Below, piece by piece: positions 7,959 through 15,823 of a stretch of DNA of 64,000 bases. Source of the stretch: Paenibacillus sp. FSL R7-0204 (GTDB taxonomy: Bacteria; Bacillota; Bacilli; Paenibacillales; Paenibacillaceae); contig NZ_JBBOCA010000001.1 in assembly GCF_038002225.1 (NCBI RefSeq), positions 3,410,001-3,474,000 on the forward strand, in the 5' to 3' direction. Positions within the stretch are counted from its first letter, which is position 1; each line of letters begins with the position of its first letter. The notes below the pieces were generated by a model, which saw only the letters and a list, made by a program, of their open reading frames with translations, had not been told where the DNA came from and did not search any database. A program made the position numbers and the translations under genes.

Positions 7959-8849
7959 CTAACAGTTTTTGGTGGCCAGCAGGCTGCTCCGGAAGCTCTC
8001 CATCTGCACCGAAGGATGCCGGTCTTTGTTATGCACGGCATAGATATAACGCGGCGCCATTTCCCCTTGAATAGGCAGCACCTGAATTAGCCCTTGCTGC
8101 TCCTCCCGCTGTACCGCCATCCGGGACATCACAGAGATGTGGCCGCCCAGCTGCACGAGCTGCTTGATGGCCTCCAGTGAATCGACCTCAATCGTATTGC
8201 GTAGCTGCAGCCCTTGCTGTCCGAACCAGCGCTCAGTCAGGCGGCGTGTGCTGGATTCGCTTCCGTGCAGCGCAAAGGGAGTCTTACTCATCTCGTCCAT
8301 AGGAAGCTGAGTCTTGCGGGCGAGCGGATGCTTAGGAGAACAGATCAGGACGAGGTCATCTGTAAGCAGCGATTCAGCCTGAAGTGCGGACTCTGTGAAA
8401 GGTTCGGAGGAGATCACACCTAAGTCGATTTCGTGGCGGACCAGCATCTCCCGGATGACCGGCGAGGGCTTCACAGACAGAGCCATTCGGATGCCGGGGA
8501 ACTCCCGGGAGAACGCATGTAATAAGGGCGGCAGCAAATAGGTTGCAGGTACATAACTGGCCCCAATCAGCAGCGTTCCCCGGTAGAGGGTGTCGAATTC
8601 GCCGGCTACCCGCCGGGCTTCACGGGCAAGCGCATTAATTTTCACGGAATAATGAAGGATGGCTGCTCCTGCCTCGGTGAGAAAAGTTTTGCCGCTGCGG
8701 GCTTCGAACAGCCGGACCCCAAGCTCTTCTTCAAGCGACTTCATATGAAAGGTTACGGTCGGCTGCTTGATCCCGAGTACCTCGGCTACGCTGGTCATAT
8801 GGTGCAGCTGGTCGATCAGTTCAATGATTTGCAGTTTCATCAGATTCAT
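7959..8849 (-). CDS. LysR-family transcriptional regulator, divergent from ABC importer
   Basis: The 296-residue protein has the LysR helix-turn-helix near the N-terminus (MTSVAEVLGIKQPTVTFHMK) and an effector domain beginning LLIGASYVPATYLLPPLL. I start at ATG 8849, preceded by GGAAGAGGT, and not at the longer ATG 8891, whose 14 extra residues precede the conserved N-terminus. It is divergent from the importer operon at 9019, which it probably regulates. Confidence 0.92.
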   Translation of the reverse strand: MNLMKLQIIELIDQLHHMTSVAEVLGIKQPTVTFHMKSLEEELGVRLFEARSGKTFLTEAGAAILHYSVKINALAREARRVAGEFDTLYRGTLLIGASYVPATYLLPPLLHAFSREFPGIRMALSVKPSPVIREMLVRHEIDLGVISSEPFTESALQAESLLTDDLVLICSPKHPLARKTQLPMDEMSKTPFALHGSESSTRRLTERWFGQQGLQLRNTIEVDSLEAIKQLVQLGGHISVMSRMAVQREEQQGLIQVLPIQGEMAPRYIYAVHNKDRHPSVQMESFRSSLLATKNC

Positions 8850-8889
8850 GGATTTACCTCTTCCAAGCGTTAGTGGGAGATCCCCCACC

Positions 8890-8904
8890 ATAGATTTTAT
8901 CTAT
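8890..8904. promoter_or_regulatory. Candidate LysR-type operator of the ABC importer operon
   Basis: The inverted repeat ATAGA-N5-TCTAT (a T-N11-A type dyad) is in the 169-bp divergent spacer, 41 bp from the LysR start. Confidence 0.45.
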
Positions 8905-9018
8905 GAACGTTAACAGAATTCATATATAAAGTTAATTACATGTTTACATGAAAAATAAACAACCTGCGAATACAGACGTTAGACTGAGGACAGCTCAAGA
9001 AGACAGGCAGGGATCGAA

Positions 9019-10023
9019 ATGAATATTCAGATAAAGGGGATTCATAAAAGTTTTGGCGGACAACCGGCGCTGCTGCCTGCGGGGCTTGAATTGAAGCACG
9101 GTAAGTTCACCACCTTACTGGGGCCTTCCGGCTGCGGCAAAACCACGCTGCTGCGGATGTTAGCGGGCCTTGAGCGCCCGGATGGCGGGGAATTATACGC
9201 TGACGGGAAATGTTATTTCTCCGCTGCGCAGCGGATCGATGTTCCGGTACATAAGCGGAATTTCGGGATGGTGTTTCAGGATTTTGCACTCTGGCCGCAT
9301 ATGACGGTGTATGAGAATGTGGCCTTCGGGCTGAAGGCCTCAGGGCAGCGTGCACAGCTGCGGAGCAAGGTACTGGAGACACTGGAGATGGTCCGGCTGC
9401 AGGGGATGGAGAACCGTTATCCGCATCAGATGTCGGGCGGCCAGCAGCAGCGGGTTGCTTTTGCCAGAGCAGTAGTTGTCCGTCCGGGTGTGGTGCTCTT
9501 CGATGAGCCGTTAAGCGCGCTGGATGCCGTACTCCGGGAAGAGATGAGAGTGGAAATGATGTCGCTGGTCCGGGATATGGGTCTAACTGCACTCTACGTG
9601 ACCCACGATCAGATTGAAGCGATGTCGATGTCCGACGAGATTGTAGTTATGAAAAGCGGGCGGATATTGCAGATTGGAACTCCTGAAGCGGTATACGAGG
9701 CCCCGTCAGAACCGTTCGTGGCCTCGTTCATCGGCAAGTCGAACTGGCTTACGCCAGAGCAGGAGATGGTGCGGCCTGAACATATCGGATGGAGCCGCAC
9801 GGCGGCAGATGATCTGTGTTATTCCGCTGTTGTACAGAGTGTCAGTTATGTCGGAGAGCGTTATGAGATTCGTGCGGAGGTGGAGGGGGCCGGAATATGG
9901 ACAGCCTACCTGAACAACCGGATTCCCGCAGGAGAAAGGGTTCAGCTCTATGTCTCACCGCGGCAGATATGCCGGATGAATTCGAAATCAAATGAAGAAG
10001 AACCTAAAAGGAGCGAATCATAA
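9019..10023 (+). CDS. ABC importer ATP-binding protein (FbpC/PotA-like)
   Basis: It energises uptake through the permease encoded downstream. The 334-residue protein has Walker A GPSGCGKTT, Q-loop VFQDFALWPHM, signature MSGGQQQRVAFARA, Walker B VVLFDEPLSALDA and the switch His in YVTHDQ. After about residue 240 follows a TOBE-like C-terminal extension, as in iron, phosphonate and polyamine importers. It is first in a tightly spaced operon: the binding protein starts 2 bp after its stop codon. Confidence 0.93.
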   Translation: MNIQIKGIHKSFGGQPALLPAGLELKHGKFTTLLGPSGCGKTTLLRMLAGLERPDGGELYADGKCYFSAAQRIDVPVHKRNFGMVFQDFALWPHMTVYENVAFGLKASGQRAQLRSKVLETLEMVRLQGMENRYPHQMSGGQQQRVAFARAVVVRPGVVLFDEPLSALDAVLREEMRVEMMSLVRDMGLTALYVTHDQIEAMSMSDEIVVMKSGRILQIGTPEAVYEAPSEPFVASFIGKSNWLTPEQEMVRPEHIGWSRTAADDLCYSAVVQSVSYVGERYEIRAEVEGAGIWTAYLNNRIPAGERVQLYVSPRQICRMNSKSNEEEPKRSES

Positions 10024-10025
10024 CC

Positions 10026-11111
10026 ATGAAATGGAACAAACCGCGTAAACAAGGGGCACTGCTGCTGGTATCTGCTGTGATGAGTATGAGTCTGGCGGGT
10101 TGTGGTACGGGCAACAGTACCAGTGCCGGTGGGGCCGGCACGAGTACACCTGAGGCAACGGATGCTGCTGCGCCATCTCCTGAAGCTACACCAGCTGCGT
10201 TAAGCGGCAAGCTTGTACTCTATTCAGCTGGCCCGCAGGGCTTGGCAGACGATATTGTGAATGGCTTCAAGGCCAAGACAGGCCTCACGGTGGAGATGTT
10301 CCAGGGAACAACCGGCAAGATTCTGGCCCGGATGGAAGCGGAGAAAGCAAATCCGGTAGCTGATGTGGTGATTCTGGCTTCTCTGCCCTCCGCACAGGCG
10401 CTTAAGGCGGACGGTCTGACGTTGCCCTACCCGGAAGCGGCCAACAAGGGGAAGCTGAATCAGGACTGGTCGGATGCCGAAGGCAATTATTTCAGTTCAA
10501 GCGCCTCTGCGCTGGGGATTGTCTATAATACGAAGCTGGTAACGAATCCGCCCAAGACCTGGGCAGAGCTGGCAGATGCGGAGTGGAAGGACGCTGTCAA
10601 CATTCCTGATCCGACGCTGTCAGGCTCGGCGTTGGATTTCATTACAGGCTATCTCAGTGTGAACGGCGAGCAGGGCTGGGAGCTGTTCAAGAATTACAAG
10701 GCGAACGGTGTTGCTATGGCTGGAGCGAACCAGGAAGCGCTTGATCCGGTGATTACAGGAGCTAAGAGTATTGTGGCAGCAGGAGTAGATTATATGGCCT
10801 ACAAGGCCAAAGCCAAGGGAGAGCCGCTGGATATTATCTATCCTGAGGAGGGCACGGTAGTAAGTCCGAGACCGGCAGCGATTCTTAAATCAAGCACGAA
10901 CGTGGACAATGCCAAGGCTTTCATTGATTACCTGTTGTCCGACGAAGCCCAGCAGCTGGTGGCGGATGCTTATCTCATCCCGGGCCGCGAGGATATTGAA
11001 GCTTCGAACCGGACCAATCTGAAGGACATCCCGCAGCTTAAGGTGGACTGGGCCTGGATGAGTGAGCACGGGAATGAGACGGCTTCGAAATTTGCAGAAG
11101 TTTACAAATAA
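10026..11111 (+). CDS. ABC importer substrate-binding lipoprotein
   Basis: The 361-residue protein has a lipoprotein signal peptide with lipobox LAGC (Cys near residue 26), then a Ser/Thr/Ala-rich tether and an extracellular solute-binding domain (starting KLVLYSAGPQG) of the iron/2-aminoethylphosphonate class. The paired C-terminal tyrosines usual for ferric-ion binding are not seen in the matching region (DYMAYKAKAKGEP), so a non-iron ligand such as an organophosphate is plausible; the ligand is not determined. AAGGAG lies correctly before ATG 10026. Confidence 0.9.
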   Translation: MKWNKPRKQGALLLVSAVMSMSLAGCGTGNSTSAGGAGTSTPEATDAAAPSPEATPAALSGKLVLYSAGPQGLADDIVNGFKAKTGLTVEMFQGTTGKILARMEAEKANPVADVVILASLPSAQALKADGLTLPYPEAANKGKLNQDWSDAEGNYFSSSASALGIVYNTKLVTNPPKTWAELADAEWKDAVNIPDPTLSGSALDFITGYLSVNGEQGWELFKNYKANGVAMAGANQEALDPVITGAKSIVAAGVDYMAYKAKAKGEPLDIIYPEEGTVVSPRPAAILKSSTNVDNAKAFIDYLLSDEAQQLVADAYLIPGREDIEASNRTNLKDIPQLKVDWAWMSEHGNETASKFAEVYK

Positions 11112-11136
11112 AGGCTTAAGGTTGAGGTGAAAAGCA

Positions 11137-12822
11137 ATGAGTCCAGTCTCCATGGACAGTAACCGGATACTTCGGAGAGCGGGCTTGCTGCTCTCCTTCT
11201 TTTTGCTGGCGGTCAGCATCGGCATTCCGCTCCTGCTCATCTTCTGGCAAAGCGTTACCCCGGATCAGCGGCTGGACTGGATGGCCCCGCTCCGCACGAT
11301 CACCGGACAGAGTCTGTCCGGGGTGCTGCTGAATTCGGTATGGCTTGGACTATGTGTAGTCGCCGGAACGACGCTGCTTGCCATGCCGCTGGCCTGGATG
11401 ATGGCTAAGACCCGCATGGGGCTGCACCGCTGGATTGATGTGATTCTGCTGATTCCGTTCATGACCCCGCCTTATATCGGCTCCATGGGCTGGATTCTGT
11501 TCATGCAAAAAGGCGGATATCTTCAGCAGTGGCTTCCGGGTGCGGGCGCGTTAAGTGATTCTTTCTTCAGCTTCTGGGGGATGGTCTTCATTATGAGCAT
11601 GCATCTGTTCCCTTTCCTGTATCTGCTGCTTCGGGATGCGCTTATTCGGATAGGCGGCAATCTGGAAGAGGCGGGAGCGGTGCACGGGGCACAGGCAGGC
11701 TATCGCTTCCGGCGGATCATCATGCCGCTGCTGCTGTCGGCCTATGGCATGGGTGTGATGCTCGTCTTCGTCAAGACAATCGCGGAGTTCGGAACACCGG
11801 CTACCTTTGGCCGCAAGATCGGCTATTATGTCATGACCTCTGAGATTCATAAATACATTTCCAGCTGGCCGATTGACTTCGGCAAGGCTACGTCGCTCGC
11901 ATCCGTACTGCTGTCGGTCTGTCTAGTCATCTGGTATATGCAGTCGGCCGTCAGCCGCAGGTTCACTTACCGTCTGGTGGGGGGCAAGGGACAGCGCTCC
12001 AAGACGTATTCCCTGCGCGGGGGTGCAGGCTGGCTCGCTGGCTTGTATCTGGCTGCCCTGCTGCTATTATCCATAGGCATCCCCTATTTCTCGATTATTG
12101 CCGCCTCGCTGATGAAGCTGCGCGGTGGCGGGCTGTCGCTGGACAATCTGACGCTGGATCATTACAGGGAGCTGCTCTCCTGGGGCTCGGTGAGCCTGAA
12201 GGCAATTGGGAACAGTCTGGGGCTGTCGCTGGCCGCAGCGTCGGTGGCTGTCGTGCTTGGAGCAGGCCTTGCCTTGGCCATCGGCCGGTCTTCGTCGCGG
12301 CTGCAGCGGATCATTGATCTGCTGAGTCTTTTGCCTAATACAGTTCCGGGCATTGTAATGGTGGTGGGGCTGATTCTGCTCTGGAATGCGCCATGGATGC
12401 CCTTTACGCTCTACAACACCTACGGCATGGTGGTGCTTACGTATGTGGTGCTGTTTCTTCCTTATACGGTGCAGTATGTGAAGTCCAGCTTCTCGCAAAT
12501 TAACGGGTTGCTGTTTCAAGCGGCCCAGGTCAGCGGAGCAGGCCCGTTCTATATCTTGCGGCGGATTCTGCTTCCGCTCATTATGCCCGGCATGCTGGCA
12601 GGCTGGATGATGACCTTCACCATATCTGTACGGGAGCTGGTCGGATCGCTGCTGATTCTGCCGCCTTCGATGCAGACCTCGGCTACGTATATTTTTGCCC
12701 AGTTTGAACAGGGGCAGGTATCGCTGGGCATGGCCATGGCGGTGGTATCGGTTGGCTTGACGGTGCTGCTGCTGCTCGGCATTGAACTGCTGAATTCCAG
12801 AAGAAAGTGGACGGGATCATGA
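11137..12822 (+). CDS. ABC importer permease, two fused transmembrane halves
   Basis: At 561 residues it is twice the size of a simple permease and contains two binding-protein-dependent transport domains. Each half has an EAA-type loop: EEAGAVHGAQAGYRFRRIIM in the first and FQAAQVSGAGPFYILRRILL in the second. About 12 hydrophobic segments are visible. The fused form is typical of FbpB/PhnU-type importers and makes a second permease gene unnecessary. Its stop codon overlaps the start of the next gene (ATGA). Confidence 0.93.
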   Translation: MSPVSMDSNRILRRAGLLLSFFLLAVSIGIPLLLIFWQSVTPDQRLDWMAPLRTITGQSLSGVLLNSVWLGLCVVAGTTLLAMPLAWMMAKTRMGLHRWIDVILLIPFMTPPYIGSMGWILFMQKGGYLQQWLPGAGALSDSFFSFWGMVFIMSMHLFPFLYLLLRDALIRIGGNLEEAGAVHGAQAGYRFRRIIMPLLLSAYGMGVMLVFVKTIAEFGTPATFGRKIGYYVMTSEIHKYISSWPIDFGKATSLASVLLSVCLVIWYMQSAVSRRFTYRLVGGKGQRSKTYSLRGGAGWLAGLYLAALLLLSIGIPYFSIIAASLMKLRGGGLSLDNLTLDHYRELLSWGSVSLKAIGNSLGLSLAAASVAVVLGAGLALAIGRSSSRLQRIIDLLSLLPNTVPGIVMVVGLILLWNAPWMPFTLYNTYGMVVLTYVVLFLPYTVQYVKSSFSQINGLLFQAAQVSGAGPFYILRRILLPLIMPGMLAGWMMTFTISVRELVGSLLILPPSMQTSATYIFAQFEQGQVSLGMAMAVVSVGLTVLLLLGIELLNSRRKWTGS

Positions 12823-14195
12823 CGAAGCTGACCATATGGGGCGGGGCTGGTGAACACGGGCGTTCCGCTTATCTTCTGAGCGGAGGAGGCTACCGTCTGC
12901 TGCTGGATTGCGGCGTCAAAAAAGGCGGAGCCGGACAATATCCCCTCATCGAACCCGGACAGGCGGCCCTGCTGGATGCGGTACTGCTCTCCCATGCCCA
13001 TGAGGATCATTCGGTAGCGCTGCCGCTGCTGTATGCGCAGGGTTACAAGGGGGAGGTATGGACAACGCGGGAAACAAGGGCGCAGCTGGATGCCTACTTC
13101 CGATCCTGGTGTTCGAGTATTAGCCGTGAGGGCCATGAGCTGCCATACACTGAAGCAGATGAACGAGCGATCCGTTACCGGTATCTGGAAGAGGAGGGCA
13201 ACTGCCTGTCCTGGTTCAGACTGATTCCCGGGGTTCAGGTCATGTGGGGGCGAAGCGGGCATCTGGCGGGATCAGTATGGTTCCTGATCGCTGCGGAAGG
13301 GCGGTCGATCTTCTATTCCGGTGACTATACGGCGGAATCCCTGTTGCTTGCTGCTGATTCCCCGGCTGAAGCAATACAGGCAGCCGGGGGCCTCCCTGAC
13401 CTTGAGCAGAGGCTGAGGACTTGGTCCTGCGGCCAGGTTCTTGATCTGGCGGTTGCCGATGCGGCCTACAGCATGGACGGGGAGACCCAGTCGGATAAGC
13501 TGAGGCAGCTGGAGCAGGCCATTCGCAGGACTGCGGTACGCGGAGGCAAGGTGCTGCTCCCGGTTCCGGCAGGCGGACGCGGCCAGGAGATGATGCTGTG
13601 GGCCGAGAAGCATTTGGCGGATCTGCCAATGGTGGTTGAAGCGAAGCTGATAGAGGGGATGAGGCGGCTGGCAGCCTCGCAGTTCTGGCTAAGGAGCGCT
13701 GAGCGGACTGGAGAGTGTTCGGCAGCGGATCACATAGCAGACTTTCTTGCTGCCCGCCGCTGGACGATGCCGCAGAGCGAGGCGGAGCGGGAGGAGCTGC
13801 TGTCAGGCTCCGGGCCTTCCCTGTGGTTCGTACCGGATGGCATGATGCAATCATCCTTGTCCCGCTGGTACTATGCGAGGTGGGCGTCCCACTCAACCTA
13901 TTCCGTGCTGATCACCGGTCATGTAGCCGCCGGTACCTTCGGTTACAAGCTCCTGCAAGAACAGGGGCAGCATGGAGTATGCGAGGTGCTCAAGCTGCGC
14001 TACAAGGTGCATCAGGGCCGGGAAGATGTGCAGCGTATGCTGAAGTCTCTTCCGGTCCGGCACGCCGTGTTGGTTCATGCCGCGAAGCCGGAGACCGACA
14101 AGCTGCGTGAAGCCTTAATCCAGAGCAGGCAGCTGACTGGCTGCACGCTGCATTCTATGGGGCCGGGAGAAACACTGGATTTGGAAGGCCTATGA
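12819..14195 (+). CDS. Metallo-beta-lactamase-fold protein, importer-linked
   Basis: The 458-residue protein has the hallmarks of a metallo-beta-lactamase fold: HAHEDH (residues 59-64), a GHLAGS His motif and SGDYTAES, plus later His-containing segments (ITGHVAAG, VHAAKP). The order and length resemble the beta-CASP branch, which includes RNases and other phosphodiesterases, but I cannot confirm nuclease activity. It overlaps the permease stop by 4 bp (ATGA), so it is translationally coupled to the importer. An in-frame GTG at 12807 is an alternative start. The coupling suggests processing of an imported phosphorylated compound; this is inference. Confidence 0.8.
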   Translation: MTKLTIWGGAGEHGRSAYLLSGGGYRLLLDCGVKKGGAGQYPLIEPGQAALLDAVLLSHAHEDHSVALPLLYAQGYKGEVWTTRETRAQLDAYFRSWCSSISREGHELPYTEADERAIRYRYLEEEGNCLSWFRLIPGVQVMWGRSGHLAGSVWFLIAAEGRSIFYSGDYTAESLLLAADSPAEAIQAAGGLPDLEQRLRTWSCGQVLDLAVADAAYSMDGETQSDKLRQLEQAIRRTAVRGGKVLLPVPAGGRGQEMMLWAEKHLADLPMVVEAKLIEGMRRLAASQFWLRSAERTGECSAADHIADFLAARRWTMPQSEAEREELLSGSGPSLWFVPDGMMQSSLSRWYYARWASHSTYSVLITGHVAAGTFGYKLLQEQGQHGVCEVLKLRYKVHQGREDVQRMLKSLPVRHAVLVHAAKPETDKLREALIQSRQLTGCTLHSMGPGETLDLEGL

Positions 14196-14208
14196 AATGA
14201 TGAATGAA

Positions 14209-14262
14209 AAGGGGCTGCCTTATAAGCGGGAACTTTGCTTATAGAGGTGGCCCTTTTTTTTG
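14209..14262 (+). terminator. Terminator of the importer operon
   Basis: A long imperfect stem (GGGCTGCC...TATAAGC pairing with GCTTATA...GGTGGCCC) is followed by a run of eight or more T residues. It starts 14 bp after the last stop codon. Confidence 0.85.
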
Positions 14263-14470
14263 TTTTTAGGAAGTTATGATTTTCTTCTGATGAGAAAACG
14301 GAATGTATATCAAATACTGAACACAATTTGTTGGGGGGCGGCGCGTGGGCCAAATGTAGGCGGAAAACCGAACACATTGGGCAGTGCGGAGGTAATCGAC
14401 CCAATGTATGCGGAAATCCGAATACAATAGGTGCTGTTACAATGAGGGATGAGCCCCATGCTCCGCAGCC

Positions 14471-14693
14471 CGTAACATTGTAGAGAAATCCTGTAAGAAG
14501 TGCAGCAATACTGCCCGATAAAAGACACTGATGCTGAAATCCTGCATGAAAGGCAACAAAGCCAGCGCTAACTTGCTCTGAGCACCCCAGCGCTAACTTG
14601 CTCTGAGCACCGGACCTGCAAATGATGCAACAATGTACCACAGCCACTAACATTTTTAGTGAAATCCTGCAAGATGCGCAACAATGCTGCTTC
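14471..14693. repeat. Dispersed repeat family B, four copies
   Basis: Degenerate copies near 14471-14514, 14524-14562, 14610-14641 and 14646-14693 share the core GAAATCCTGCAAGA followed by GCGCAACAATGCTGC. They alternate with, but differ from, family A. Confidence 0.6.
14562..14611. repeat. Perfect 25-bp tandem duplication
   Basis: Two adjacent identical 25-bp units (14562-14586 and 14587-14611) start CCAGCGCTAACTTG. They lie inside the family B repeat block. Perfect identity points to a recent slippage event. Confidence 0.9.
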
Positions 14694-14801
14694 ATACAAG
14701 CGGTCGGTGAGAGAAAACGCTCAGAAATGGCGATAGATAGACGGAGCAACGCCAGGAAAGGAAGAAACATTTCAGAACGTATGCGAAAATCGATAACAAG
14801 G

Positions 14802-15120
14802 TGTGTGTAAAAGGCAAATGGGCTGGATGTATGTCACCAGAAGGTGAAGAGGCGCCAGTATCCTTCGACCGTTAGGGTAGTTTTGTCGGCATCCCCTTTA
14901 AACAGCAGAGCGGACGGAACGAATGTTAAAAAGCGTTAGCGGTCGCCTGGGTCTCCGGATTTTCACCGCTAAGGGGAATTAAAAAAATTCTTACGACCAC
15001 AGCGATTGTAACAACGTTCCGTTTGCGGAGCGTCCACCTAAGCGCCTACGTTGATCCTGTTCCAAAATAACGGCAGCCCCAAGTAGCTATATCATGGATT
15101 TCGGGACAGCCGCTTTTCAA
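14802..15120. other. Gene-free intergenic stretch with imperfect inverted repeat
   Basis: No convincing reading frame is visible. A GCGGACGGAACG segment near 14912 has an imperfect inverted counterpart near 15018-15040 (CGTTCCGTTTGCGGAGCGTCC in two parts), about 85-110 bp apart. The segment could be a worn mobile or palindromic element; nothing further can be said. Confidence 0.4.
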
Positions 15121-15135
15121 AGCACCTTCCTTCCC

Positions 15136-15594
15136 TTACTCTAGCACAGGAAAACAAAGCTCACAAAGATGGCTGCGGACCATCTCCTCAGTATATCTCT
15201 CCATAACCGGCCGCCCGGGATCAAGCTTATGGCCGCTGCTATTGAGGAACGGGAGAATCTCAGCCCATGCCTGCTGGACGGCTTCAGCCGTATGCGGAAG
15301 GGTTACCACCGCGTAGGCTCCGCCGGGAAGCTCACCGTAAGGTACTGAGCCCCTGGTGGGAGGATTCTCAGGCAGACTGATGCAGGCATCATATCTGCAC
15401 TCCGCAGGCAGGGTAGTCTTAGGGTTGTCCTGCGGAATGCCGAACAGCACCGCCGAGTCTTGAAGCAAGCCTTGTTCACGCGCCCAACCCTTCAATTGTT
15501 CCATCGCCTGAACGTTGCCGGGGCCGTAGGGGCCTGTCTGCCGTACATAAGCTATACGTGTTACGGGAATGCTTTCGAGCTGAATGTTCATCAT
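15136..15594 (-). CDS. GyrI-like small-molecule-binding domain protein
   Basis: The 152-residue protein reads as a stand-alone GyrI/SbmC effector-binding domain: IQLESIPVTRIAYVRQTGPY at the N-terminus, LFGIPQDNP in the middle, and a GGAYAVVTLPHT segment followed by a conserved aromatic C-terminal part. This fold binds hydrophobic or cationic small molecules and is often fused to AraC DNA-binding domains; here there is none. An AAAGG site lies about 10 nt upstream of the first of two tandem ATG codons. Its ligand is unknown. Confidence 0.8.
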   Translation of the reverse strand: MMNIQLESIPVTRIAYVRQTGPYGPGNVQAMEQLKGWAREQGLLQDSAVLFGIPQDNPKTTLPAECRYDACISLPENPPTRGSVPYGELPGGAYAVVTLPHTAEAVQQAWAEILPFLNSSGHKLDPGRPVMERYTEEMVRSHLCELCFPVLE

Positions 15595-15706
15595 TAATCA
15601 TTATCCTTTCTGTGGTTAAGTGGTCAAATGGAGTACAACCCGAATGCTAACATGGACTAAAATAGAATGCATTGCTTTTTTTGTGAGCTTCCTAGGCGGC
15701 AAGATG

Positions 15707-15736
15707 TTGACATCAAAAACTAGAATATGGTATATA
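15707..15736 (+). promoter_or_regulatory. Sigma-A promoter of htpG
   Basis: A perfect TTGACA box (15707-15712) and TATATA (15731-15736) are separated by 18 nt. The predicted transcription start falls just before the CIRCE element, the standard geometry for HrcA repression. Confidence 0.75.
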
Positions 15737-15746
15737 AAAGGGAGTG

Positions 15747-15773
15747 TTAGCACTCAAGTGAGTGGAGTGCTAA
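15747..15773. promoter_or_regulatory. CIRCE element (HrcA operator) of htpG
   Basis: TTAGCACTC-N9-GAGTGCTAA is a perfect match to the CIRCE inverted repeat bound by the heat-shock repressor HrcA. It lies immediately downstream of the promoter and 50 bp before the htpG start. Confidence 0.97.
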
Positions 15774-15823
15774 ACAATGCTCCGCAATCCGAAGGTTACT
15801 TTTGAAAGGAGATTTATTTATTC

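Larger units (their letters stand above)
14301..14801. repeat. Dispersed 30-bp repeat family A, four copies
   Basis: Copies lie at about 14301-14329, 14350-14381, 14400-14431 and 14773-14801. They share a degenerate core AATGTATGCGGAAA followed by CCGAACACAATNGG. Copies 2 and 3 are the best match. The region has no gene. No terminal inverted repeats or target duplications mark it as a transposon. Confidence 0.65.

Noticed and set aside
12067..13896. Several minus-strand frames opposite the permease and the metallo-beta-lactamase-fold gene
   Set aside because: No ribosome binding sites or motifs; the plus strand has complete families.
14301..14801. CRISPR array
   Set aside because: Repeats are degenerate, unevenly spaced and mixed from two families; no cas genes nearby.
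14075..14810. 231-residue minus-strand and 62-residue plus-strand frames in the repeat region
   Set aside because: They read through the terminator and the degenerate repeats; composition is not protein-like.
15620..15805. 61-residue plus-strand frame upstream of htpG
   Set aside because: It runs through the htpG promoter and CIRCE box and has no motif.
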